The notes below the pieces were generated by a model. The model was not told the origin of the DNA and made no database searches. It saw only the letters and a list, made by a program, of their open reading frames with translations. Position numbers and translations under genes: made by a program. A stretch of 64,000 nucleotides of DNA from Hoplostethus atlanticus (Eukaryota > Chordata > Actinopteri > Trachichthyiformes > Trachichthyidae). The stretch covers positions 7,041,501 to 7,105,500 of the forward strand of contig JAXDDX010000010.1 of assembly GCA_034670405.1 (NCBI GenBank). The letters are read 5' to 3'. How positions within the stretch are numbered: position 1 is the stretch's first letter; the number at the start of each line of letters is the position of its first letter. Below are positions 11,501 to 23,160 of this stretch, in pieces.

Positions 11501-11890
11501 AAGTGTCAAAGAGTGTCGACCATAACAAGTCATTAAGTCATATTCTGTTTTAAAATCCTATTTTTCTTATAAGAAGTGAAACATTCTGCCAATGGGGTGA
11601 GATATTGTCACGTTTCCAATGCAGTTTCACTTTTTTCTAACAAAAAAAAACAAAAAAAAAAACAAGCGTCAGCATCTTGAACCAAGGCGGATCATTCCAC
11701 TAGTATCAAGAAAATAACTTGATTCAAACACATTCTTGAAACAAGATGGATTGCAGAGGGAACAAGTGAAATCATCACCCCGTTATCAGGTGTTTTAAGA
11801 AAAATAAGACTCGCTACTAGACCGAATGACCCGTTGGACTTGTTGATGGATATTCCTTGCAGGCTGGGATGCAGTGTCACTCAGGGCAGG
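11501..11890. mobile_element. Possible degraded DNA-transposon fragment
   Basis: AT-rich sequence with two A-rich runs and several near-repeats of a TCTTGAAACAAGATGG-like motif (also CATCTTGAACCAAG). The motif-rich, non-coding texture resembles fish MITE families, but I could not define both ends. Confidence 0.3.
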
Positions 11891-11933
11891 GTGCTGGTTC
11901 ACTGTACACACATGTGTGGTACTAAAACCACAG

Positions 11934-12010
11934 GGGACCATCCTACTCCCCCCCCCCTCCACCCTCAGGGGACCATCCTGCCTCCCCCCCCCTCCACCCT
12001 GACCATCCAG
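11934..12010. repeat. C-rich tandem duplication, about 36-base unit
   Basis: The unit GGGGACCATCCT followed by a run of C and CTCCACCCT occurs twice in tandem, with a partial third copy (GACCATCCAG). The C runs differ slightly between units. Confidence 0.8.
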
Positions 12011-12301
12011 TGAACCTACCCTTTAAATCAGTTATGCCCCGGGCAGGACGGGCTGTCAGCCTGGCTATCTGTCTTCCACGACTCCCACTAGGAGAAGTGA
12101 AACGCTGCTTCACGGAGCGCCACATCTGCTGCCATACCGGCGCCGTGTTACCGACGCCGACACCCATACCTGCTCCCCTCATCCCTCCATACCTTCGGTT
12201 GTCTTCTTTTCCGGCTCGTCTTCATCTCGGCCAGCATTTCTGCCTGCTCTGCTGTCTCTCTGCCTCACCGTCTGGCTCTGTCTGTATGTATGTGTGTGTG
12301 T

Positions 12302-12365
12302 AGAATGTAAGATAAGATGAAACTTTATTGATCCCTGTGGGGAAACTGGGTCAAGCAACAGGACA
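12302..12365 (-). mobile_element. Non-LTR retrotransposon 3' tail fragment, inverted
   Basis: On the minus strand it reads GACCCAGTTTCCCCACAGGG, then ATCAATAAAGTTTCATC and TTATC repeats. This is the same tail as at 2110-2345 and 17640-17865. Confidence 0.6.
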
Positions 12366-12539
12366 CGGCAGGGAAAAAAGAAAACAGAATATAAGCACAA
12401 ACATAGAATAGAAAATAAGCAATAAAAATAAGGCAATAAAATATGTATGTATATATGTGTGTATGTGTTACATTAACGCACAAATTTGCACATACACATA
12501 CACATATATATGGCACATATTCTTTTTATTCTATTGTTA

Positions 12540-12782
12540 TTATTATTCTTTTCTTACTTCTTATATCTTTTCATATATTTTAGTGTGAATTTCTCTATTT
12601 TATATTGTATTCTACAGTACCTCTACAGTACTTGCTTATATTCTTGTTTTGTTTTTATTCTCCTCTTGCTATGTTTATTGTTTATTGTTATTGTTTATTG
12701 TTATGCACCAAACACCAAGACAAATTCCTTGTATGTGAAAACATATTTTGGCAATAAATCTGTTTCTGATTCTGATTCTGTA
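12540..12782 (+). mobile_element. LINE 3' end with TTCTGA tail (CR1/L2-like)
   Basis: T-rich sequence followed by CCTTGTATGTGAAAACATAT, TTTGGCAATAAATCTG and a short TTCTGA repeat. A tail of this form (cTTGTATGTG..AACATA..TTGGCAATAAA.CTGATTC) is, from general knowledge, typical of fish L2/CR1-type LINEs. Only the 3' end is present and there is no ORF. Confidence 0.5.
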
Positions 12783-12904
12783 TTCATGGAAGAAAATAAC
12801 AGAAAATAAATAGAAAAAAAAGCTCTTATTCTTCACTCCTACATGATCGTTCTTTGATCACAGTGAGGTTGTAAGGGCATTAAGGCACTCAGGCAAGAGA
12901 AAAG

Positions 12905-12955
12905 AGAAACTTCCCTGTGGGGATTAATAAAGAATCACATAACTCTATCTATCTG
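12905..12955 (+). mobile_element. Non-LTR retrotransposon tail fragment
   Basis: CTTCCCTGTGGGGATTAATA, then AAG and a CTAT simple repeat. A short clipped version of the tail family described at 2110-2345. Confidence 0.5.
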
Positions 12956-13674
12956 TGGTTGAGCTGCTTGCAATACCACGGCACGCCACAAGATGGGGGT
13001 AGCCAGCAACTAATTCGGAACTTCACCAGCACACGCTGCTAGAAGGAGGATGCTGTCACTGTCAAAGTACAAAATATTGAAATAAATGAAAAAAAATATT
13101 TGAGTATTAATATTTGAGGCAGTATGAAGAGATAAATGTTACATGTGAACATGTTTAGCTCCATTAAGGAAAGTAAAACATTTCCCCAGATGTTACAGAG
13201 GCTCTTTAGTGTTGTAGCATTGTACTGTTTCACACTCCAGTCCAAATGTCTGGAGGACCTGTCTCTTAGACCGCCCCCCTCTCTCCTCCATTACTTTGGA
13301 CTTGAATAACAACATTACCAAAGTGGTTTACAATGCATTTCAATACATCATGATCATATCCAGAGTATAATATCCACATTAACTGATTATATCACCAACT
13401 AGTGATGAAAGCCTCTTCTGTGTTAACTCAAAACAGCTCATGTGTGACTACGAGTGTCTTTAACTGAGGACATACGGATGACGGCACCGTGGTGAAGGAT
13501 TATGGGTGATGACTAAGAATTGATTGCTCTGGTCTGTAAATGTTTGTCGAAGCCTCTGCCCCTCTCCCCGCTCCCATGCAAAGCCTCATGGGAGAACGCA
13601 GCCTTTCCAACAAGTGAGACTCCCTTGTCCTGGTATTCAAGAGAAGCCAAAACAATCTGCCACAGGCATTTTAG

Positions 13675-13716
<42 letters not shown>

Positions 13717-15241
13717 AGTATTGAAGTAAGTAACATCTGGCCAGGATCTGATGAATCGGCTCCTGTAGTTGTGATTCACTTCCAGGAGACAGTGATAGGA
13801 TGTGGTGTTCTAAAAAACATCCAGATAAATACATAGTGCTGTTTTTCTGAAAGTGACATGACCGTCAGTAGACCATAATAGTCTTGATCTGACAAACACA
13901 CTTGATCTGCAAATGAGTCCGGCTCAGTTCTAAGTGTATTCTGGTCATGGATCCAGCCTCAGTCATTTGGACGAAGACGCAGGGATCACTTCCTTGAAAG
14001 CTTTTCATCTGAGGGACCCTTTCTTTATTGCTTTCAGTCGGATCTCCCAGAGAATCGGTGCACTTCACTATGTCAGCCCACCTGTGAGCCGTGAGCTCTT
14101 CACATACGGCTCAAAGAAAAGCTGATTTAAGGCAGGAACCGATTCAATTAGACTGTTTAATATAGCGTACCTTATCTGTTGTATATACCTTTGGATGGGA
14201 AACATCTCTTCTAAAAATGACATTTTGTTTTGAGGTCAACTGAGTGATAAAAAAACAGGAAACTTCAGCTGCGGTGAAAACCAACACCAGAATCATTTCT
14301 CGCTCGCCTGAAGGTTTTAAAGTGTTTTCATGTACGGTCCGGAGCCCCGAGGATCGGCTGCTACTAATTGGTGCATTAGCATGTATCAAATGCTCAGCCG
14401 CTGTGTGCATGCTCTATTAACAGCTTCATTATACACTGTTGGTTTACAAAGTGTTGTTTGCCAACCAGGATGGCCTCGAGGCAGCAGGGATGCTCTGAAT
14501 AGCTGATGTACACTCAACACTCGACTTAATATGGTGCAGCTTAAACTAGAGGAATGATCACGCAACCTTAGTGAAATCAAAAAAACTTCACTGTCCCATT
14601 CTGTCGGTGAGGAATGACCACATCAAACCAGAGAGACCGGGTGAGCCATGCCATGATGATAAAGACTGGAATATACTGTATGTTCTGTCTAGTTGACTTC
14701 TCAGTTTGAACCTTTCGCTCACACTCTGGCTGAAGGGCTGTGATCAAGAAAGCAGAGGTGTTTATTTTGAAAGGATGCAGGAGGTTTTGTTCCATTTGTT
14801 CCGTTTCCACTGTTTACCTGATAATTAGCTCCACGCTTAGAAGATCACCCAACAAGCAACTGATGGAGGAAGCAGCCAACATCAAGCTCAACCATTTTTA
14901 ATATGATATATCATATTTTAACAGCTTCGAAAACTGTTTTGAACTCATACCGGAAAGATACGTCGGTCCCCGATTTGGCAAAATGATGCAGGTAGCCGCT
15001 ACGGACGACTACAGACGCCGTGTCAACTTTCAGTTGCACAGGTCGTCATGACAGCATCTATCGATTTCAAACATATTGTCACGAACAGGCTGATTGTTCA
15101 GTTCTTTCTCTGCGATGCAAGAAACAGTTTTTTTCTGCTCAGCATTGTTGCCCGTACATGCAGGAGCTACTATTTGAACTTTGACCCACAAACCACTTCA
15201 AGAGCTGCAGCCCTGCTAAGCCTACAGAGACAAAGTGAGTG

Positions 15242-15273
<32 letters not shown>

Positions 15274-16650
15274 CTACATGTTTATCTACAACACAATAGA
15301 TACTCCGGGCAGACGAGGGGATTTCTCTTATCAAAGGGGGATGATGCCATAGAAATTCATACTAATAACTGATGGTTTCCCAAGATCGTGTTCCTGGTTC
15401 AGCCTCCTCCACGCCAAACAATGGGACCTCTTTTATGTTATTTATGGTGCCTGGGGAGAAATATGAGTTCTCAGCCGCCGTCACCTCAGGAAGTAGGAGG
15501 AAAGGTTGAGAGAGAAGTGTGTGTGTGCCTGTATGTATATGGTGAATGTTTGCTCATATTTGTGTGTGCCTGCATGTGTGGTGTGTGTGTGTGTGTGGTG
15601 AGGTGGTGGGTGGAGGCTTGATTATGTGTGTGTGTGTGTGTTTCAGTGTGTGAGAAGATGAAAATTGCATGGTTTTATGTTTGGCAGTCGTGTGTGGGAG
15701 GATGTGAACATACCGCGCTTGCCAGAGCAGCCTCGATCCGTGTAACCTCTCTTCACCTTTCGCGGCACTATTTTTTTTCATCGTTCCACGTTTTGAGACC
15801 AGCGACTTCGGAGAGAGGCTCGTTATCCCTATCTGAGAAATTAGCGAAAGGCCCCCGGGGCGAGGGATGTGAGCCGGGGCCTTTAACACTCCCACTGAAC
15901 AGATTGATCGTTAAAAAACAACCACATTGTAAAACAGAGTGTAAACAGCCATTACCCCCCGAGCGACGATTGAGTCATAATTTTCACAGGAGCTTCGAGG
16001 AGATATGAGCTAGGAAGTCTGGAATATTCAAACTCAATCCCTGGTTACAGAAAACAAAAACGGTGAAAAAAAATGTCTGCGCCGCTCACACTATAAAGCG
16101 CTCGGCGTCAAGACCGAGCATGTCCCGCTGTATACAGTAATTAAATAAGGGTTGCTGCAGGCGGTGGCTTAGTTGAAAGGAAGAGCGCTGATTTGAAGGA
16201 AGAATTCCTCGTCCGCTTAGATGCGATGCGTTCGAGCGCCTTGCGAGGTATAGCGGCACCCGCGTTAAACTGGAAACCCGAGCCGAGACACAAGACAACA
16301 CCGAGGGAGTCAGCGGTTTGTGAGACGCTTTCCGTGCAAAACGCTCCCACGGTTAAGACCAAGTGCAACAGGTCAGGCTGCAAACAGAAAACCGAGTGAG
16401 AATAAGGCAGAAAAATAGCCTCGTAGTTTGATGAAACATCTTTTGCGCACTCAGACGTCAAGACTTGCTACCTGGACTGGGGATCCACAAACTAGTCTAG
16501 TTTTACAGAATCTCCCTTATGCTCTCTTCTGTACACACTTCCAACTGTGTGTCTTTCTCCCTCAAGTTAAAGTGACAACTGTATGTGGAAGTACATTTCT
16601 TTGGCTGCTTTCTTTGTATTTCCACGATCCTGGGTCTTCCGCGTTTCTTT
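12956..16650. other. Intergenic sequence, no gene seen
   Basis: Contains a TCTA microsatellite (13675-13716), GT runs (15240-15268 and several at 15520-15640) and otherwise unique-looking sequence. The stretch at about 15700-16420 is mildly richer in CpG than its surroundings. Open frames on both strands are under 130 codons and match no family I recognise. Confidence 0.55.
13675..13716. repeat. (TCTA)n microsatellite
   Basis: About ten perfect tetranucleotide units. Confidence 0.97.
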
Positions 16651-16659
16651 TTTCAATTA

Positions 16660-16865
16660 CGAATACAGACTACCGCCACCTCCTGGTGTGCAGAGTTTCT
16701 TCCTGTCACGCAGGCGCAGAATGTAGGTGCATGTCGTCAGCTGGCTGTCAGCTGTAGTCTTTGTGGTGTGTCCAAGTGCAACTTTTACAGGCGACGTGAG
16801 GCGACGCCAAGCGATCTGACAGTCGGCCTTGGTCGCCCCTAGTTCTTTGGCGTCGGCTTGTTGCG
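16660..16865. repeat. Probable dispersed fish repeat
   Basis: Contains ACTACCGCCACCTCCTGGTG, a CACGCAGGCGCAGA-like block and closely spaced GGCGACG motifs. The texture resembles a teleost interspersed repeat family known to me only by pattern. There is no second copy in this window, so the call is weak. Confidence 0.3.
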
Positions 16866-17078
16866 TCTGGGCCTTCAGAGTCAAGAGTTAAGGATTGGAT
16901 TAGATTTAAAATGGCAACAATGGCTGTTGAAAGGAGCCGTCATATGGTGCATTTGTCTGCGTCTGTTTTCAAGGCTGTCTGTGTGTTTCCTGGACATGTA
17001 AACAAGCCTGAGATGATGTCACGTCTAGAGCTGTATGTGTCATGTGTGTCATATTGTCTCCGCCCTGTGAACTCAAAG

Positions 17079-17125
17079 AGCGAGATGGAGAGAGAGAGCG
17101 AGAGAGAGCGAGAGAGAGAGAGAGA
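17079..17125. repeat. GA-rich microsatellite
   Basis: Interrupted GAGAGA/GAGCGA run. Confidence 0.9.
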
Positions 17126-17559
17126 TTCAGCTGAGCAACAGTATGGCCACTCTTTCAATCCAATCAGGGCGGAAAATCGAGAGACAAGAGACCCCTTCCC
17201 CTGCTGGACTTCCACCCAACACAGACACACACACACACACACACACTTGGACTCTGGCGATGAGCGGCTTCCTGCGGCCCTGGCAGCAGTTCATAGTGGT
17301 CGGTGGGATCAGTCAAAATGAGCTGGGGCCCCTATTGTAACAGATGACTGGAGGAGCCGTGTCACCGCTCTGAAAGTCTTTTCTACTAGGGAGGGAGGGG
17401 CTTGCCGAAGATGAGCTCATCTGAGTGGCGGTTGTTGATGTTGTTGTTGTCTTGTTATCGCGGTCGGTGTTTCAACGCACCGACATGAAGCTCCTTGATA
17501 GAGGAGAGACAAGAGAGAGAGAGAGAGAGAGAGAGGAGGGTTATAATGAGACCGCTATC

Positions 17560-17865
17560 AGCCTCTCATGCCTTTTTTTCATATTCTCATATTTTCACAT
17601 TTTTTATAAACCATATATATTTATATTTTCATATTGTACATATTTTTGCTTCATTTCCCTGCTACTATTTTGCACACCTGGTATGAGGTAAGTTCATCTA
17701 TTTTTTCACTGATATATTTTTACGTATATATCTTCTGTAATTGTTGCTTGCATCATCATGTTTAACACCCACCATGTACTCTTAGTGTCATGCTCCCTTT
17801 CTTTGCTGCTGCAACAACCCATTTTCCCCACAGGGATCATTAAAGTTTCTTCTGTTCCTGATGAG
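17560..17865 (+). mobile_element. Non-LTR retrotransposon 3' end fragment
   Basis: An AT-rich stretch ends with TGCTGCTGCAACAACCCATT, then TTCCCCACAGGGATCATTAA and AGTTTCTTCTG. It aligns along its 3' half with 2150-2345 and has the same orientation. Confidence 0.6.
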
Positions 17866-19466
17866 ACAGAAAACTGTGTGAGCGAGAGGACAAACGTCAA
17901 AGGTATTGCCTCCTTAAATCAGTTGATGGGAGAAGATGGCTCATAAATTAAACTATTTTCCTTCCTTCATCTGAAGTAAATTTGTCTCGATGACATTCGG
18001 TCAAGAACTGCTACGTTCGTTATATCAAGGCCAACGCAAATTTCAAATATGTTTTCCAAAATATAGATTTGACCAGCGTAGTATCATAACGGTGTTGTGT
18101 CGTCAGATTATGATTTCCATGCTTCCTTAGGAGACGCTCGGCTGTCCTGATCAACGGGGCTCATGTGCCATAAGGAATAATACGCCATTGTCACGCTGAC
18201 ACTTCCGTGACTTTCATTAGTCGGCCCTGTGAGAGACTGTGACGACTGCTGCTTCCTGTGGTCGACTTGGCTGTAGTTCTCCATCTCTTTTATATTGATG
18301 TTAAATCACTTTTGCCTCCAAACCACTGGAGAAATCAAAACTCCCCCTCAACGCATCACACCCTAAATCCTCGACCGCTTCTCGCAGGACATCTGTTCCT
18401 TCCCCTTTAAATCTGAAAACAGCGCTGTGTTAAAATGTGTCACTTCGGGTAATTTGGACTGTCAAGAAGTAATGAGTAGGGGGAAAAGGTCAACATGACG
18501 CTTTAACATCGTATCTCAGCGTTAATGTGTTATTGTCACGGATCTTTCTGGAAGCCGATTAGCAGTGGGATCTAAACTGAGGTACTGTGGCTCTGACCTG
18601 GAGGGTTACGGTGATGAGGACAAGAGAAATGAGACGTTAACGTTCAGATGTGCTTTCCAGGAGAGGCACACTCTACACCAAAGTACCTCCATCGTACTGG
18701 AGGAAGTATCAGCCAAATCCAAACGGTGCAAAATGTTACGCTCATCAAATAACGGAAACGTTTTCATATTTGGGCAATAAAACAAGCTTCCCCCGGGGCG
18801 CGACGCTTGTCTTGAACGCACCATGCATGGAAACAATGCTACCATGTGACAAAATCCCCTGATTGATGGCTTGATGCGGCTTTATTTGGTGTAAACTGGT
18901 ATACAGCATCCCTCCAGACACCAAAACAAACTCCTCAGATTTATGGCCCGCAGGATCGACTCACCCCTCAAGACAAAAGGGCAGAGGGAGAGGAGGGAGA
19001 GGAGGGAGGGGGTTTCCCTGCACCAGGGAGGTGGAGATGATGGAGCACTTGTTGCCTAGTGCTGCTCCGTCTATTTTGATCTGCTGCTTGATTCATTGTA
19101 TCAACCCCAGGGGCTACATGCACCCTGAAGAGGAGGAAGAAGAGTGTGTGTGTGTGTGTGTGTGTGTGGCAGAAAACATTCACACAACCTTATGAGCACC
19201 TGTTGAAACCAAATTCTGATTTTCCTCTTATTATATGAGAAATGGAAAATGTCTAATTACAGAGAGCTGTGTTCTCCTTTTAATTGCGGCGCTCCTCCTT
19301 CAAGACGACGGCTGATCACATCGACCCCGGAAAAAAAACAACCTTGAGCTTTAGCTTTTGTGAACTCAGCGAGCCTGAGACCACACGGAGAAAGGACTGC
19401 ATGGTGCAGCAATATCCTGCTCTGTATTGTGTAGGTTGTGAAAGGTCAGGGGACAATGATACTGGC

Positions 19467-19469
<3 letters not shown>

Positions 19470-19510
<41 letters not shown>
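19470..19510. repeat. (GT)20 microsatellite
   Basis: Pure TG run of 41 bases. A CA run (19641-19670) follows 130 bases on, in the opposite sense, so the two could pair as a hairpin. Confidence 0.97.
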
Positions 19511-19511
<1 letters not shown>

Positions 19512-19638
19512 TGCCATTTGAAATGATCTCACCTCTCTTCAGGTCACTTCATCATTAAGGCCCTCCTTCCTTTGTCCTCCTCTCTCTCTCTCTGCCTTTT
19601 CTTCTCTGTTTTTCTTTTCATTGAAAAAGCAAATTGGC

Positions 19639-19640
<2 letters not shown>

Positions 19641-19670
<30 letters not shown>
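19641..19670. repeat. (AC)15 microsatellite
   Basis: Pure AC run, complementary in sense to the GT run at 19470-19510. Confidence 0.97.
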
Positions 19671-19671
<1 letters not shown>

Positions 19672-20604
19672 AACGAGGATTGAAGAGGTAGAAAAGTCAA
19701 CACTGCCTGCAATAATCCAGTGCTGTGCCCTTGGAGGACGGGGTGTCAGGGGATTGTCTTTGCCCATTGTCCAGGCCTGGAGGCCGGAGACAGGGGAGGG
19801 CTTCCAGCTTCTGCCCCCAGACAATGGGGCCATCGGAGGGGCCAGGAATGACAAACCACATGAGGCCCCTTGGTTCAGACAGCAGAGGAGAGGGAGGGTG
19901 AAAGAGGTCACTCAACTTCACACCTCGCCTGGTGTGACTTCTGGTTTTTGGCCCGGTCACATAAATTCAAGTCCTCTTAGGCACGAGGGCCCGAGGAGAC
20001 GAACACATGAAGGCACTCGTGGGAATTACTCCCCCGACAACCGCTCGGCCAAACTTGCCAGCTTTCCGTTTCATTTGAAAACTCGACAGATTGGAGCTAT
20101 CAAAAATGAAACATGGAATAAGGTATGGTTACCTTTGGCATGTAATCATCAGAGGGTGGGGAAATAGGAGTTTTGCCCTGAGATGCCTTCTGGTTTAGCC
20201 AAAGACCACAACAAATATTTCTTTCCTAATACAGCACCACAGGTCACCCTGCCAACAAGACACTATATAACATCAAATAAATGACATCCCTGTGGCTGAA
20301 ATGTCACTTAAGCTCTCTGCTTCCCTTCCATTTTGTGGTGCATTTTACAAACAAGCAAGACATATTTATAAATACATCAAAGCGCGGCCCTTCCACCCTC
20401 GGCCCGTCAGAGAAGCCACAAATTGAGATCTATCCGACCCTGCAGAAGTCAGGGGATGAGACATCGGCTGGAAAGAGATGTTCTAAATACAGCATGCCGA
20501 CGTGCCTTCCCTCCGTCGCGCCCTGGTGAACCTGCTGTTTTTTTTTTTCTTCCTCCTGGTCGCTTGGTGTATTTTTGCAAGAGATGTTTATCCTGAAAAC
20601 GCTG

Positions 20605-20965
20605 GCTGAGCTGTAATTTTGGGTCGTCCATCCGTCTTTCCGTCCGTCCCGTTGCTTTCTGGGGGAGGAGAGAGGCTGTGGCCGCTGACCGCTAGCGCAG
20701 GCTGGGGCCGGTTGCTTGCTCGCGCTGCTGCTTGTCCTCTGACTGATACGGCAACACCGACGCACCGCGCATCACCTCGGATGTGGTGGAGCCACAGCTA
20801 TTGTTGCCGGCCTCATCCGCATCCTTATGGTGCGTGGAGCCTGAATCCTCCGCAGCGCCCACGCATCATCACGACGCTCCATTAATGACTCCGGTGATGA
20901 TGGCGACTTCAGACGGCGGCGCGTGTTTGCAAAAATACAGCTTCAAAACATCAAGCGCTCAATGA
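20605..20965. promoter_or_regulatory. CpG-rich intergenic patch
   Basis: CpG density is visibly higher than in the flanks (for example CCGCTGACCGCTAGCGCAGG, GACGCACCGCGCATC and GACGGCGGCGCGTG), within DNA where CpG is otherwise sparse. It could be an unannotated promoter, a regulatory element or a non-coding RNA start. No coding frame is convincing. Confidence 0.35.
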
Positions 20966-21635
20966 GCCTGCGTGCAGACAGCCACTGATGAGTTTTTCAC
21001 ATTGAAAAAAAAAAAATCAGATTTGGTGTGAAAACCATTTATGGGTCAGTCTTTGTGTGGCTAATAGGGTGACTCATGTCTGAGGTAGTCTTAATGCACG
21101 CCAGCAATTTTCCCTTCCTGACTGTAAAAAAAAACGTGAAACGACTCCAAAAGAATCACGACAATCACTCTCTCTGGCATAAAACGAGCCATGGCAAACA
21201 GTAAATGGTGCATTTACTGTCCTACAGACCTGAGCTCTGTCACGTCGCACCCCCCCCCACCCCCGGGGAAGCGAGCGCTGGCCTTGGCCTAGAGGAGGGT
21301 GAGGGAAGGGGAGACACGAGGGCTGGACTGGAAAACTATGGGTGCTGGCGGGCCAATGGTGCACTGGTGGAGAGCCAACAGACAGTGGTCAGTGTGTGGG
21401 CCATGGTGGGGTGGGGGCGGGGGCGTGGGCATGAGGGACATTGGCGGGTTGGCGGGTGGTGCATCGCAGGTGGAGAGAGATGAGTGCTGCCCGTTGTCAC
21501 GTTGTGTTTGCAGGAGCGTGGAAAACAGAGAACCGCAAGTCTGGGGTTCATTATCCCATCAGCTCTGAAGTGACTCACTGAGGGAGACTTCCTCTGCTGC
21601 TGCCACCTTCACTGTCCTCCACTCTCTCTCCTCTT

Positions 21636-21666
<31 letters not shown>

Positions 21667-23035
21667 CTTTCGATTGCTCTTCATCCTTTGTTTGTTTGTT
21701 TCTTGAGCTTTCTCCATCTCTGTGCATTTTCAAGTTCATAAGTTAGTGTCTCTGACTTTCTTTCCCATGTTTGATCTTCCTTTGTTTCTTTCCTTTTTCT
21801 TTTCTTTTTCTGTTTCTTTTCAAGCTCATAATTTAAGAGTGTGCTGCTTGCACTGTTCCACTTTATGTAGTAAATGTAGTTATGTACATCTTTCATATTC
21901 TGGATGCCTGCAGATGAAAGCCTGCTTTGTTCTTTTCCTTTACAGCCTCATTGTACAAATGAACAGGCTGACAGTTCCCACAAAGCAACGCCTAGCACTC
22001 TCTCTCTCACAAGGAGCGAATCCAAAGGCATCTTGTTAATCCCTAACAAATATTCAATCTAATAACTTTCATCAAAGCGTCACAGTCAATTTAAACGTTT
22101 GATGCTTTGCCATGCTTCGTCAGTATGAGGTAAAATGAGAGCCAGAGAGAGGAGGATAATGTTGTCCTTTCTGAGATGGACACTGACCATTCTCCAATTT
22201 CTACTGGAGTGTACTTCACCTCAGAGAGAGCGTCTCCGATATACACATTGAGATCACTGAGGTCACTTCCTCTCGTAATATTTACATCCTTCATGACATT
22301 AAACGCCTCGTCTCCCCATCCTGACATACAGCTCTGTTACTATCAGAGCTGCCTAGTCGAGCTGTGTCCTTGTTGGATCCACGCACTTCAGTTTATTTCT
22401 GGTTCCCTAGTAAACTGGAGACAGAATACTTTTACACTTTGTTGTCAATGTGGGGCAAAATATGACTCTGATCACCTCTGGAGCGAGTGTAGGGCGACCG
22501 GATCTTCAACGCATCTCGGGTTGCATTTACACGTGGATTCTTATGTGTTTTTGTTGTAACCGATCAACCGACCCGGGACAGACGTTAATTCCAGTGTGCA
22601 AAGAGTGGAATTTCATCTTCAGCCTGGAAGAGGCAGTGGTCTTACCCACATCTGCTTTACCTCCTCTTTCATACTTCATCAGCACAGGTCAAGAGGCACT
22701 TTGTTAAACGTAGATAGCTTTTATATTGGTTATTATAAAAGTTTCCACCAAACGGTCCCACCCAGGGCCATCGCCATGTACGGATGACACAGATTGAGCT
22801 GGGCTAGTCATCACTCCTTGTAAGGAATCATCCATCACTCCCTCTCACTAATCTCACTTTTTCCACATTAAAATAACAATAGCAATGTAACTATTTGTGG
22901 CTGAATAACTAAAATAGCAAATGATTCTTTAAACTGGTAGTTAGCAGTGTAGTTATTTAATCATTATTAAGTACTTACACATCGATCACCATGTTGACCT
23001 TGGGTGATGCATACTAGCTAGATGGCTATCGAGGG
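20966..23035. other. Intergenic sequence, no gene seen
   Basis: Contains a GGGCGG/GGGTGGGG-rich stretch (about 21245-21480) and a TTTC microsatellite (21640-21671) with a pyrimidine-rich extension to about 21830. The remainder is unique-looking. No recognisable coding exon. Confidence 0.55.
21640..21671. repeat. (TTTC)n microsatellite
   Basis: About eight CTTT units in a longer pyrimidine-rich region. Confidence 0.95.
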
Positions 23036-23040
23036 CCGTG

Positions 23041-23160
23041 GCTAGGCAAGGCAAGGCAAGTTTATTTGTATAGCACCTTTCATACACAAGGCAGTTCAAA
23101 GTGCTTTACAGGAGGCATTAAAAAAAAAAAAAAGTAAAATAAAAATTAAAAATTAAATCA
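23041..23160. repeat. Dispersed fish repeat (GGCAAG..TTTATTTGTATAGCAC type)
   Basis: GGCAAGGCAAGTTTATTTGT, then ATAGCACCTTTCATACACAA, GGCAGTTCAAAGTGCTTTAC and an A-rich tail. From general knowledge this block is very common in teleost genomes. A short related stretch (TTTATATAGCGCTTTTTTTC) occurs at 44040-44060. Confidence 0.65.

Larger units (their letters stand above)
17866..20600. other. Intergenic sequence, no gene seen
   Basis: Contains GT or CA microsatellites at 19145-19168, 19470-19510 and 19641-19670. The 177-codon frame at 19634-20167 opens inside the CA repeat (a THTHTH start) and shows no known domain. I take it as chance. Confidence 0.55.

Noticed and set aside
19634-20167. 177-codon open frame on the plus strand
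   Set aside because: It opens inside a CA microsatellite, shows no known domain and has no splice or promoter context.
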